A stretch of 25,729 nt of DNA from an uncultured Collinsella sp. (GCA_900542275.1 UQMW01000033.1:1-25729), one strand, 5' to 3'. Counted from the first letter of the stretch, positions 5,411-13,137 are shown. Notes: generated by a model from the letters alone, not told the origin. Program-made: numbers and translations.

Positions 5411-8400
5411 ATGACTCAGGGAAAGCACTTTGCTGCCGGCGGCGATCACTTCGCCGCACTGCCAAGCAAAAAGATTCACGCCCCGAAGGGGATCGCACGT
5501 CTGACCGTCACCGCGGCGACCATGGCCGCCATGACCGGGTCGAGCCTCATCTCACCGTTCGCGGCATTCGCCCAGACCGGTGACGGGGGCACGCAGCACC
5601 CCGCCGTGATGTCGCCGATCGCCGCCCACGCCGGCTCGGCATCCGGTACCGGCGCGAAATCCGCCGCACAGACCATCGCGGACCTGCAGAAGGCGGTCGA
5701 CGAGGCGAAGGCGAAGGAGGACGCCGCCAAGGCATCCTACGATGAGGCCGCCGGCCCCTACAACGAGGTTGCTTCCGCCCGCGACCAGGCCAAGGCATCC
5801 TACGATTCGGCAGTCAGCGCCGGCACGGCAGCCGACCGAGCGGCAATGGACGAGTACGCCCGTCAGGTCGCAGAGGGCAAGGACGCCGCCGATGCCGCTG
5901 GCAAGGACCTCGAGCAGGCGAAGGCGGGTCTCGCAGACGCTAAGGCGGATGCGTCCGAGAAGGACGAAGCGTACCAGTCCGCCCTCAAGGCGGCTCAGGA
6001 TGCCAAGGATGCCCTCGATAAAGCCAAGGCAGATGCTGTAAGCGCCACCCCGGAGGCAATCAGTGCCGCCGAGCAGGCCGTGCGCGACGCCCAGGCTGCC
6101 GTGGACAGGGCACAGGCCGAACTGGACAACGCCAACGCGACGCTTGCCGATGCCCAGTTCAAGCTGGTTGCGGCCCAGTCTGCAAAGGATGCCGCCGATT
6201 CTGTCCTCGCTGCAGCCAGGCAGAACAAGGACGCGGCGGATGCGAAGGCCGCAGCCGCCAGCGCCGCCTACGAGAAGGCGAAAGCAGACCTCGCCGCAGC
6301 GGAGGCAGGCGCCAGCGGTCCTGAGTACGATGCGGCAAAACAGAAAGTCGCGGACGCGGAGGCAGCCCTCGCTGCCGCACGAGCGGCACAGTCCCAGTGC
6401 GAGTCCGAGCTCGAGCAGGCGCAGTCCGCTGCGGCAACGGCGCAGACCGAGCTGAATGATGCCCAGGCGTCCCTCTCCGCGAAGCAGCAGGCTGCGGCCG
6501 ATGCCAAATCCGGCGTGAACGCCGCCCAGTCCGCACTCGATGCCGCGAACGCCGACCTCGATGCGGCCAAGCAGGCGAATGCCGACGCCATCTCCAAGCT
6601 GGATGCAGCGAAGCAGGCTGTCAAGGACGCTGAGTCCGCAAAGGCAGCCGCCGACGTAGAGCTCGCGAACGCCAAGGCGGCGAAGGATACCGCAGACGCT
6701 GCCGTGGCCGCCGCCCAGCAGAAGGTCGACGAGGCACAAACGAAGGTGGATCTCGCAGACGCGCAGCTCAAGCAGGGAGCCATCGGTTTCTTCAAGGCCA
6801 TGGGTGCCGATTCAGCCATCGAGATCATCCAGAACTGCACGTACAAAGACTACACCGAAATCGGAAACAGTCTCGACGCAACGGGCCTTGAAAACATGCT
6901 TTCGTCCATCACGGTCATGAAGAACGTGAACGCCTACCGTAAGTCCGTCGGCCTTTCCGAGCTTGAGGTAAGCTATAAGCTCATTGCGGCAGCGATTGCA
7001 GATGCAAACTATTCGACGAAAAATGTAGAGCATGCCCAGCAGTTCGATGTCGGTGAAAACCTTGCCTGGAGCTATCGCGACCCCTGCAAGGCCTGGATCT
7101 ATCAGGAAAAGGATCTGTTTGACAAGACTGCAGCATCCCTTGGTGCGACGAATCTTTCCGGAAAGGACGCCTACGACTTCTGGTACGCCAACCAGGACAA
7201 GTTCGATTACTACCGTATCGGTCATTACATGAACATCATCAACCCTGACTATGCTGTCATGGGATGCGGTCTGAACGATGACACCCGTTTGACGTTCTCG
7301 CTCACGCTGCAATACGGCGGTTGGGCCGGTTCGGGCTGGAATACCGGAGCCATCTCCGTCGACGAGTACGAGCAGAAGCTGATCTCCTACATCAACGGCC
7401 TGAAGAACGCCAAGAGCGCACTCGACGCAGCCAAGGCCGATCTCGCATCCAAGCAGCAGGCAGCCGCCGGCGCCGCTGAAACCGTCCAGCAGAAGCAGGA
7501 CGCAGCGGATTCCGCACAGGCAGATGTCGATGCCGCGAAGCAGGACGTCACCGATGCCCAGCGTGCCGTCGATGCCGCCAAGGCTGATCTCGCATCCAAG
7601 CAGCAGGGCGTCACGGATGCCCAGACCGAGCTTGATGCGGCGAAATCGGACCTCGATGCCGCCAACGCGGCAGTCGATACGGCAAAATCGACCGTCCAGC
7701 AGAAGCAGGTCGCCTTTGATGCCGCCAATGCGGTCGTAACGGGCGCACAGATCAAGCTGGACTCCGCCAAGGCGGACACCGAGGCCAAGCAGCAGGACGT
7801 CATGGATGCGAACGCCGATCTCGCGAAGTTCTTCCAGGACGTCGCCGACGCCAAGAAGGCGCTCGATACAGCAAAGAGCGTCCATGACGCGGCGGCAGCC
7901 GATCAGGTCGAGAAGGCGACCGTCCTCGCCGCCGCCGAGCAAAAGGCGGACGCCACCGCACGCGCCCTCGCGGATGCCCAGCGTGCCGTCGATGCCGCAA
8001 AGGCCGACACCGGCGTTGCCGCCGACAAGCTTACCGGCTCCCAGACTGATCTCGAGGACGCACAGTCGAACCTCGACATCCTCACCGGCCTTGCCGCGAA
8101 GCTCGCAGAGGCACAGCAGCGCGAGCAGGATGCAGTAAAGGCCGTCAATGACACCAAGGCCGCCCTCGATGCCGCGAAGGCGGATACCATCGCCGCCGAG
8201 TCCCTGGTCTCCGCCGCCGAGCAGGCAAAGGCGCAGGCAGACGCCAAGCTGTCGAAGCTGAACTCCATCGATGCCGGCGCGGCGATCGCTTCCGGCCATG
8301 ATGTGAACGCGGATGACGCCCTCAACGCGCTTTTCGCCGCAGCAGTCGAGGCACGTGCCAAGGTCGCGCCCGCCAAGGCCATCCTGGACGAGAAGCAGGC

Positions 8401-8740
8401 CGCGGTGGACGAGCTCCAGCCCGGCTACGATGCGGCACTCGCCGCCTACGAGTCGGCGGAGTCCGACCGCATCGCAGCGGAGCAGAAGCTTTCCGATGAG
8501 ATCGCACGACAGGAGGCAGAGGAGGTCGCAAAGCAGCAGGCCGCAAAGCGGCAGGCCGCAAAGCAGCATGCGGCATACACCCCGAAGCACCTCGCCGGCA
8601 CGGATACCGCCCAGCCCGGCAGCCTCGCCCAGACCGGCGACCGCGCGGGACTCATCGGCGAGACGTTCGTCATCGGCGGTACCGTCCTCGTGGCGGCCGG
8701 CGTCTTCCTCGACCGGAAGAAGCGCCGCGAGCAGATGTAA
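5411..8740 (+). CDS. Large LAXTG-anchored surface protein with CAP domain and coiled coils
   Basis: Predicted cell-wall-anchored protein of 1109 residues. The start is ATG 5411, after AAAGGAATGG; an upstream in-frame ATG (5384) has no ribosome site. The N-terminus has a long basic region and hydrophobic core ending in an AFA-Q cleavage site (about residue 55). Residues about 75-470 and 655-960 are Ala/Asp/Lys-rich helical coiled coil with recurring modules (for example ADLASKQQ and DAQRAVDAAKAD). Between them, about 495-640, lies a CAP/SCP domain: NAYRKSVGLSELEVS, HAQQFDVGENLAWSY, DPCKAWIYQEK and GHYMNIINPDYAVMGCG supply the usual His/Glu/His residues. The C-terminus has LAQTG (about 1072), a hydrophobic stretch and RKKRREQ; LAXTG is the signal of class E sortases. 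Adhesin or stalk function is inferred; it is cargo of the element. Confidence 0.85.
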   Translation: MTQGKHFAAGGDHFAALPSKKIHAPKGIARLTVTAATMAAMTGSSLISPFAAFAQTGDGGTQHPAVMSPIAAHAGSASGTGAKSAAQTIADLQKAVDEAKAKEDAAKASYDEAAGPYNEVASARDQAKASYDSAVSAGTAADRAAMDEYARQVAEGKDAADAAGKDLEQAKAGLADAKADASEKDEAYQSALKAAQDAKDALDKAKADAVSATPEAISAAEQAVRDAQAAVDRAQAELDNANATLADAQFKLVAAQSAKDAADSVLAAARQNKDAADAKAAAASAAYEKAKADLAAAEAGASGPEYDAAKQKVADAEAALAAARAAQSQCESELEQAQSAAATAQTELNDAQASLSAKQQAAADAKSGVNAAQSALDAANADLDAAKQANADAISKLDAAKQAVKDAESAKAAADVELANAKAAKDTADAAVAAAQQKVDEAQTKVDLADAQLKQGAIGFFKAMGADSAIEIIQNCTYKDYTEIGNSLDATGLENMLSSITVMKNVNAYRKSVGLSELEVSYKLIAAAIADANYSTKNVEHAQQFDVGENLAWSYRDPCKAWIYQEKDLFDKTAASLGATNLSGKDAYDFWYANQDKFDYYRIGHYMNIINPDYAVMGCGLNDDTRLTFSLTLQYGGWAGSGWNTGAISVDEYEQKLISYINGLKNAKSALDAAKADLASKQQAAAGAAETVQQKQDAADSAQADVDAAKQDVTDAQRAVDAAKADLASKQQGVTDAQTELDAAKSDLDAANAAVDTAKSTVQQKQVAFDAANAVVTGAQIKLDSAKADTEAKQQDVMDANADLAKFFQDVADAKKALDTAKSVHDAAAADQVEKATVLAAAEQKADATARALADAQRAVDAAKADTGVAADKLTGSQTDLEDAQSNLDILTGLAAKLAEAQQREQDAVKAVNDTKAALDAAKADTIAAESLVSAAEQAKAQADAKLSKLNSIDAGAAIASGHDVNADDALNALFAAAVEARAKVAPAKAILDEKQAAVDELQPGYDAALAAYESAESDRIAAEQKLSDEIARQEAEEVAKQQAAKRQAAKQHAAYTPKHLAGTDTAQPGSLAQTGDRAGLIGETFVIGGTVLVAAGVFLDRKKRREQM

Positions 8741-8749
8741 AAGCGAGTC

Positions 8750-8781
8750 GGGCGTTGGATATCGGCTGGTGTCCAACGCCC
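8750..8781 (+). terminator. Intergenic hairpin, possible attenuator
   Basis: GGGCGTTGGA (8750-8759) and TCCAACGCCC (8772-8781) form a perfect 10-bp stem followed only by GGTTTC. It is weak as a terminator and more likely reduces expression of the downstream secreted-protein gene or protects mRNA. Confidence 0.5.
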
Positions 8782-8805
8782 GGTTTCATGGGCAGGGAGA
8801 TCGGT

Positions 8806-9459
8806 GTGAGAACAAGGGCCATTATCGTTGCGCTTCTGGTGTGCCTTTCGGCACCTCAACTTGGATGTGCCAGCGTTGCAAAGCAAGGAAGCGGCTCTAC
8901 GGAAAGGGCCGCCACAGCGGTAAAGAATAAAGACAAAAAGAAGCCAAGCGAAGAAAAGGCGACGCAAACCTCTGGAACCAAGTCCGAGGAGAAGAAAGAA
9001 TCCGACGACAAGGACCAGAAGTCCGATGACTCCAAGAAGGAGGATAACAAGTCTTCCGACTCGTCGAAGTCGGACAACAAGGGCGATTCCTCCCAGTCCA
9101 AGCAGAATTCCGGCAATTCGCAGAGTTCCGGCAGCAACAATTCCTCTTCCAACGGCGGCAGCCAGAAGAAGTGGGTTGCCGAGCAGGGCCACTGGGAGAC
9201 CGATTACAGTCAGGTCTGGGTGCCGAATGTAGTGTATACGCGCCATCCTCGTTTCTGGGTCAACCATGGTGGTACTATGGTAGGACCCTTCGATTCCGAA
9301 GATGCCGCCTATTCGTGGAGTGAAAATGATGCGTTTTCAGGTGGCATCGGCGGATCAATTGTCGACGATTCGTATACCACCTCTGAGGACCAGGGGCATT
9401 ATGAGCAGCAGGCTACGGGACAGCATTGGGTTGTCGACGTCGCCGGTCACTGGGAGTAA
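8806..9459 (+). CDS. Secreted Ser/Lys-rich protein with GH[WY]E-repeat domain
   Basis: Predicted exported protein of 217 residues, family not recognised. The start is GTG 8806, six bases after AGGGAG; an upstream ATG at 8788 overlaps that site. It opens with a signal segment (RTRAIIVALLVCLSAPQLGCAS); the Cys could be a lipoprotein site but QLGC is a poor lipobox. A low-complexity Lys/Ser/Asp/Asn linker (about residues 30-122) would span the cell wall. The C-terminal domain (about 123-217) is Trp/Tyr/His-rich and carries GHWE, GHYE and GHWE, with KKWVAEQ, SQVWVPNVVYTRHPRFWV and QHWVVDVA. It follows the surface-protein gene by 65 bp and probably shares its transcript. Confidence 0.75.
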   Translation: MRTRAIIVALLVCLSAPQLGCASVAKQGSGSTERAATAVKNKDKKKPSEEKATQTSGTKSEEKKESDDKDQKSDDSKKEDNKSSDSSKSDNKGDSSQSKQNSGNSQSSGSNNSSSNGGSQKKWVAEQGHWETDYSQVWVPNVVYTRHPRFWVNHGGTMVGPFDSEDAAYSWSENDAFSGGIGGSIVDDSYTTSEDQGHYEQQATGQHWVVDVAGHWE

Positions 9460-9509
9460 TGTACATCGTTCCTCTCCTCTTACATTCGGTAAATGTTTTT
9501 TTATTTGTG

Positions 9510-9534
9510 GGCGGCCGGTTCGGCCGCCTTTTTT
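9510..9534 (+). terminator. Strong intrinsic terminator
   Basis: GGCGGCCG (9510-9517), 3-nt loop, CGGCCGCC (9521-9528), then TTTTTT (9529-9534). It ends the surface-protein and secreted-protein transcript. Confidence 0.9.
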
Positions 9535-9595
9535 AGACGCCCAGTCTGGGAGCAAACGATAGGAAAGCAATCAAACGAGAGACCGTTCCAAAAGA

Positions 9596-10133
9596 ATCCG
9601 GCGTTGCCGGATGCTTCGGGCAAAACCTTCCGCAAATCGGTAAGGTCTTCCATCAACTTGCTCCAGCCCTCGCCCAGATTCCGCTGCGCGGTAATGCAAA
9701 CACTCGGCATCCCTCGCATTCGCATTACCGCTCCGCTCTCGCTACAGCGAATCTCTAACACTCAGCATCCTTCGCGTTAAAAATTCGCTTCCGCTCACGG
9801 TCTTCGCTGACACTACGACACCGCGAAGCCTTTCGCTCGAAACGAGGCCTCTCATTTCGTGTCTACGCTACGCTCCGCCCAATCGCCGTTCCGGTGATTG
9901 CAAGATTGGTGTTGGGCTAGATAAATGGGGCCATACTCGCCCCCTTTATCTGCCAACACATCTTGATTATCGCCTCCCACGGCGATAAAGTTAGAAATGA
10001 AATTCGCCTTCATTTCTAAGGGAAGTGACGGCGTCACTTCAAAAAATCGGCGCGACGTCAGTCGCTCCCAAAAAAGGAAAGCAATCTCATATTGGTTTTG
10101 AATCGGTGGCCTCACCGATTCGCTCTGCTTTCC
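9596..10133. other. Hairpin-rich non-coding region, probable oriT
   Basis: Gene-free region before mobC with a run of perfect or near-perfect inverted repeats: ATCCGGC/GCCGGAT (around 9596); GCGGTAATGC (9688) / GCATTACCGC (9722); a multi-stem hairpin at 9901-9965 (CAAGAT, GTGTTGG, AGATAAA, GGGGC and their complements); TTATCGCC/GGCGATAA (9967-9988); TTAGAAATGAA/TTCATTTCTAA (9991-10019); GAAGTGAC/GTCACTTC (10022-10040); GCGAC/GTCGC (10052-10065); and GGAAAGCA (10076) / TGCTTTCC (10126) enclosing GAATCGGTG/CACCGATTC (10100-10121). AACACTC-GCATCC-TCGC also repeats directly at 9699 and 9758. Position next to mobC and relaxase suggests the transfer origin. The nick site is not identified. Confidence 0.55.
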
Positions 10134-10140
10134 TGGGGGC

Positions 10141-10728
10141 ATGATGAGTTGCAAGCGTCCACACACCGTTAAGGCGACACTCACTTCTGAAGAATACGAA
10201 ACGTTTTCCGCTTTGGCGGACAAGGCAGGCATGACGAAAGCCGAACTCATTCGCTATGCCTTGAGTCATCGGAGTGAATCACTCGATGATCTAGTCATTT
10301 CTAAAAATGATGACGGTGGCCGCAGTAAAAAGCTGCAACCCGTTTCAGGCGATTTGCATGAAACGCGTTCGAAGGCCATTTACGTTAAGGTCACCGATGG
10401 GGAGCACGAAGCGATCCGCAGACGAGCGGATGTACTTGGTGCGACCGTTAGTGCGTATGCCCGCCGCGTGATGCTTGCCGGGAAAATCGAGAAGATCGAT
10501 TTCGATATGAGCCAGGTCGCAAAAATCTATCACGAGCTGTATCGCGAGGGGACGAACCTCAACCAGCTGATGTACTTCGTGAATGCGCAAGGTCTTCCGG
10601 CCTACAACGAGAAGGCAGTTTTCCGAACGCTTGAAAAGGTTTACCAGAACGCCCGCAAAGTCACTCTCTTTATCGAAGAACTCGAACAGCGCTATTTCGT
10701 CGGCGGTGATCAAAATGACCGTCGTTAA
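10141..10728 (+). CDS. mobC: Mobilization relaxosome protein MobC-like
   Basis: Accessory DNA-binding protein that positions the relaxase at oriT. The 195-residue product has an N-terminal ribbon-helix-helix (HTVKATLTSEEYETFSALAD...MTKAELIRYAL, about residues 8-42). A second unit, SKAIYVKVTDGEHEAIRRRADVLGATVSAYARRVMLAG (about 77-114), is the typical MobC start, followed by the NLNQLMYFVNAQG motif (about 138-150). ATG 10141 and ATG 10144 are adjacent. The only ribosome-like sequence, GGGGG at 10135-10139, favours 10144 and abuts a hairpin arm, so translation may be controlled by that fold. It overlaps the relaxase gene by 14 bp. Confidence 0.85.
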   Translation: MMSCKRPHTVKATLTSEEYETFSALADKAGMTKAELIRYALSHRSESLDDLVISKNDDGGRSKKLQPVSGDLHETRSKAIYVKVTDGEHEAIRRRADVLGATVSAYARRVMLAGKIEKIDFDMSQVAKIYHELYREGTNLNQLMYFVNAQGLPAYNEKAVFRTLEKVYQNARKVTLFIEELEQRYFVGGDQNDRR

Positions 10729-11914
10729 GCAGAAAGGTGTTTCGTCCGAGCGCTATGCGAAGAACGTGCGCAAGTACATTAACGGAAAGTACGCTTTGGC
10801 CCGCGGCGGCTGGAACCTCGCGAACCGAAAGTACTGGTTTTCCGAGATGGCTATGACGCGGAAGATGTTTCATCACGACAGGCCTGCGCGCGTCGGCGCG
10901 AAGAACATAACGATGCTTCATCAGGTTCTTGCGTTTCTTCCCGAGGAGTGCAGCTGCAACGGAGGCAAGATGACCCCCGATGCATGTATGGCCTACGCGG
11001 AGCAATGGCTTGCGAAACACTATCCGCATCAACAAGTGATTGTCGCCTTGCATGAGGAAAGCGATAAGGCGGGAAAACGTTACGCGGTCCATATGGCGAT
11101 TAACCGCACGGATCTTTTGACGGGTAAGCGTTGCGAGACGGGTGGGCGTCGCGGAAAGTACGAACGCGCTGCGTGGGTTCGTGAAATGGACGAGGCCTGG
11201 AATCTCGCTCAGCTCGAAAAGGGAAAGAAGAACTCGAAGATTCGAGATCGACAGCCGCGCGACATTGAAAAGGTGATCGTCGATCGGGGAGAGTACAGTT
11301 ATAAAAACAATCTGCGCGAGCTGATCCATATTGCGATTGACGAAGGTCGCGTAAAGAATATGGAGCAGTTCAAGAAATTACTTGCCTCATGGGGCGTAGA
11401 CATTTTCATCAAGAACAATCGTGTCTATGCGACAGATCTCGATATCAAAGAGGCCGGCAACCCGAAGTGCACTTTCAACCTGACCCGTCTTGACGGGCGG
11501 TTCGCGATCAAGCAGCTCGAGGCGGCCTTCAAAAATAACGTGCTGGAAGCAGAGCGAGCCCTTCCATACGAGAAGCGCTGTGAGATTTACATCCAACGGC
11601 TTAAGAAGGCGTATTCGGCGTGGGTCGAGCAGGCGAAGGCGAGCAAGGGCGTCGCCTACAACCTGTTTCCGAAGTTCATCGCACCGAAGTGTGACGAAGA
11701 TCTGCTCGAAGATCCGGCGGTTCGCGATGAGCTTCTTGCGCGTCGCGGTTACGCAAGGGAGATTCGCAACCGCTACGCCGGCGCCGTTCCCGATGCCGGT
11801 GACGACCGCGTTCGCGCCGCGGGCCAGGCGCACGGCGGCGGTGCTGTGTCGAGGCAGCTGGACGACCGCGTCGTCGACCGCGCTGACTACTCGCGCGGAG
11901 ACACGCCTCGCTAG
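10715..11914 (+). CDS. mobA: Relaxase / mobilization nuclease (MobP-like)
   Basis: Predicted relaxase that nicks oriT and pilots the transferred strand. The start is ATG 10715 (MTVVKQKGVSSERYAKNV) with GGTGAT upstream, overlapping the mobC end as usual for coupled mob genes. The product is 399 residues, with the nuclease domain about 1-150. N-terminal Tyr14 and Tyr21 are candidate nicking residues. The metal-binding region reads ALHEESDKAGKRYAVHMAIN (111-130): His113, His126 and Asn130 fit the family pattern, but the first His of the HxH pair is Ala124. The C-terminal part is basic and helical. Relaxase identity is clear from context and motif; the subfamily is less certain, and the symbol is generic. 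Confidence 0.82.
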   Translation: MTVVKQKGVSSERYAKNVRKYINGKYALARGGWNLANRKYWFSEMAMTRKMFHHDRPARVGAKNITMLHQVLAFLPEECSCNGGKMTPDACMAYAEQWLAKHYPHQQVIVALHEESDKAGKRYAVHMAINRTDLLTGKRCETGGRRGKYERAAWVREMDEAWNLAQLEKGKKNSKIRDRQPRDIEKVIVDRGEYSYKNNLRELIHIAIDEGRVKNMEQFKKLLASWGVDIFIKNNRVYATDLDIKEAGNPKCTFNLTRLDGRFAIKQLEAAFKNNVLEAERALPYEKRCEIYIQRLKKAYSAWVEQAKASKGVAYNLFPKFIAPKCDEDLLEDPAVRDELLARRGYAREIRNRYAGAVPDAGDDRVRAAGQAHGGGAVSRQLDDRVVDRADYSRGDTPR

Positions 11915-12029
11915 TTTTGGAAAGCCTATCGTCGGTGCCCTAGCGCGCTGCCATCCAGTGCCGATTCTTTCATGCTCGCAATTCGGCGAGGGTGAGGAGT
12001 ATGAATTGATCTGCGGGAGTCAGCCGCTC

Positions 12030-12038
12030 TGATAGAAT
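12030..12038 (+). promoter_or_regulatory. Extended -10 promoter of small-peptide gene
   Basis: TGATAGAAT is an extended -10 (TGn-TAGAAT). No -35 lies at normal spacing; TTGATC at 12006 is 21 bp away. Transcription would start near 12045, at the 5' arm of the long-range pairing described for the peptide gene. Confidence 0.5.
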
Positions 12039-12101
12039 CGTCCTTGCTGGCGGCAGCCCTCGTGCCGGGCAGAGCCCTCCATCCGATGGGAGGTGATGCC
12101 C

Positions 12102-12227
12102 ATGACCGATTTCACCGAGCTCGTGAAGCTCCTGACCTCTACGGTCTCGCTCCTCACGGCCCTTGTCGGCCTTTCCAAGGCACTCAAGCAGGGTTCGAAG
12201 CCCAAAAAGAAAGGCCACCGTCGCTAA
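12102..12227 (+). CDS. 41-aa hydrophobic-basic peptide, putative type I toxin
   Basis: Small peptide with an acidic start, a hydrophobic helix (LLTSTVSLLTALVGLSKAL, about residues 10-28) and a strongly basic tail (KQGSKPKKKGHRR), the layout of type I toxins such as Fst and TxpA. ATG 12102 follows a strong site, GGGAGGTGAT (12088-12097). That site is locked in a hairpin: CCTCCAT (12076-12082) pairs with ATGG-AGG (12086-12093, one bulge). The 5' leader also pairs with the 3' untranslated region: CGGCAGCCC (12051-12059) with GGGCTGCCG (12280-12288), and GGGCAGAGCC (12067-12076) with GGCTCTGCCC (12255-12264). An antisense RNA probably covers the 3' end. Toxicity is inferred, not shown. Confidence 0.65.
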   Translation: MTDFTELVKLLTSTVSLLTALVGLSKALKQGSKPKKKGHRR

Positions 12228-12290
12228 GACGATGACCTAACTCTATTAAGCAACGGCTCTGCCCAGCTCACTACAACTTGGGCTGCCGTC
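12204..12290 (-). ncRNA. Putative antisense RNA antitoxin to the 41-aa peptide mRNA
   Basis: On the minus strand, TGGACG (12321-12326), an 18-bp spacer and TAGAAT (12297-12302) make a promoter with a start near 12290. About 60 bases on, CATCGTC (12228-12234) and GACGGTG (12216-12222) form a 7-bp hairpin with loop TTAGC, followed by a U-rich run (GCCTTTCTTTTT, 12204-12215), so a transcript of about 87 nt is predicted. It would be complementary to the 3' untranslated region and last codons of the peptide mRNA, as with TxpA/RatA-type antitoxins. Confidence 0.5.
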
Positions 12291-12410
12291 GGCACCATTC
12301 TACCCTCCTGACGAGGAATTCGTCCATATTTCAAAAATCAAATCCAGTTCGCGCGTGGGCGCGTGGGCGTAAACTTTTAGTTGGGCAAACCCGACAGATT
12401 GGAGCTTGAA

Positions 12411-12476
12411 ACATGAGGGATATGCACCTCATGTCGCTCATAAAACGTCTCCTGACCTCGAAGGAGAACGTTTTTT
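12411..12476 (+). terminator. Leader with hairpin and intrinsic terminator (possible attenuator)
   Basis: ACATGAGG (12411-12418) / CCTCATGT (12427-12434) forms a first stem. AACGTCTCCT (12444-12453) pairs with AGGAGaACGTT (12462-12472, one bulge), running into TTTTTT (12471-12476). GTCGCT (12433-12438) and AGCGAC (12477-12482) can form an outer stem around the terminator. The U-tract ends 22 bases before the first phosphoesterase start, so it either ends upstream transcripts or gates the operon. Confidence 0.65.
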
Positions 12477-12498
12477 AGCGACAGAAGGAGACATAAAT

Positions 12499-13137
12499 AT
12501 GATCTGGTTTACCAGCGACACCCACTTCGGGCATGAGAACGTGCTGAAGTTCACCGACCGCCCGTGGGAGACGATTTGGCAGATGAACGACGCCATCGTC
12601 GACAGCATCAACGGCAGGGTTGCCGTGGACGACGAGCTCTACATCCTGGGGGATTTCTCATTCAAGATGACCGCCCAGGACGCCTACGGGCTGCGCAAGC
12701 GGATTGCCTGCAGGCGCATCCACCTCGTCCCGGGAAACCACGACAAGGACTGGACCCAGCCGGCGGTCGCGGGCGCCTTCACCGTGGAGCCGCCGATCTG
12801 CGTGCTCAAGATCGACGGGCAGAAGATCGTCCTGAGCCATTACCCCATGGCGGACTGGCAGGGCATGAGCCATGGATCGTGGCACCTCCACGGGCACATC
12901 CACAGCAGCGGCGGCGCGTACAACGAGTTCAACCGCAAGCAGGGCCTTCTGCGCTACGACGTCGGTTGCGATGCCAACGGGCACTCCCCGGTGAGCCTCG
13001 ACGAGCTGAGGGAATGGTTCGCCGGGGTCGACGAGCCGTGCGGCCGGGTGAAATGGCCCTGGTGGGTCAACGAGACCGGCGACAGGCAGGTCGAGCGCGA
13101 GTTGGCGGCGTACAAGAGGGAAGAGGTGATTCGATGA
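12499..13137 (+). CDS. Metallophosphoesterase (calcineurin-like, phage type)
   Basis: Two-metal phosphoesterase of 212 residues. The start is ATG 12499, after GAAGGAGACATAAAT. All five family motifs are present: DTHFGHENV (about residues 7-15), LGDFSF (about 50-55), PGNHDKD (about 78-84), LSHYPMADW (about 112-120) and LHGHIH (about 129-134). This is the short phage-like class seen in prophages and mobile elements, whose natural substrate is unknown. The C-terminus (about 175-212) is Trp-rich then charged and reaches the next gene by an ATGA overlap. It is the first of three phosphoesterase genes transcribed together behind a hairpin leader. Confidence 0.88.
   Translation: MIWFTSDTHFGHENVLKFTDRPWETIWQMNDAIVDSINGRVAVDDELYILGDFSFKMTAQDAYGLRKRIACRRIHLVPGNHDKDWTQPAVAGAFTVEPPICVLKIDGQKIVLSHYPMADWQGMSHGSWHLHGHIHSSGGAYNEFNRKQGLLRYDVGCDANGHSPVSLDELREWFAGVDEPCGRVKWPWWVNETGDRQVERELAAYKREEVIR

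Noticed and set aside
5552..6739. Long minus-strand frame opposite the coiled-coil surface protein (and another at 6812-8776)
   Set aside because: These are shadows of a repetitive GC-rich gene; composition is Gly/Leu/Arg-biased and follows the repeat.
9501..9761. 86-codon minus-strand frame after the secreted-protein gene
   Set aside because: Its end is formed by the strong terminator at 9510-9534, it lacks a ribosome site, and it covers the hairpin region; at most a decayed gene.
12564..13133. N-terminal extension of the second phosphoesterase to 12564
   Set aside because: It overlaps the whole first phosphoesterase in another frame; the family N-terminus MTVYVTGDIHG and ribosome site fix the start at 13134.
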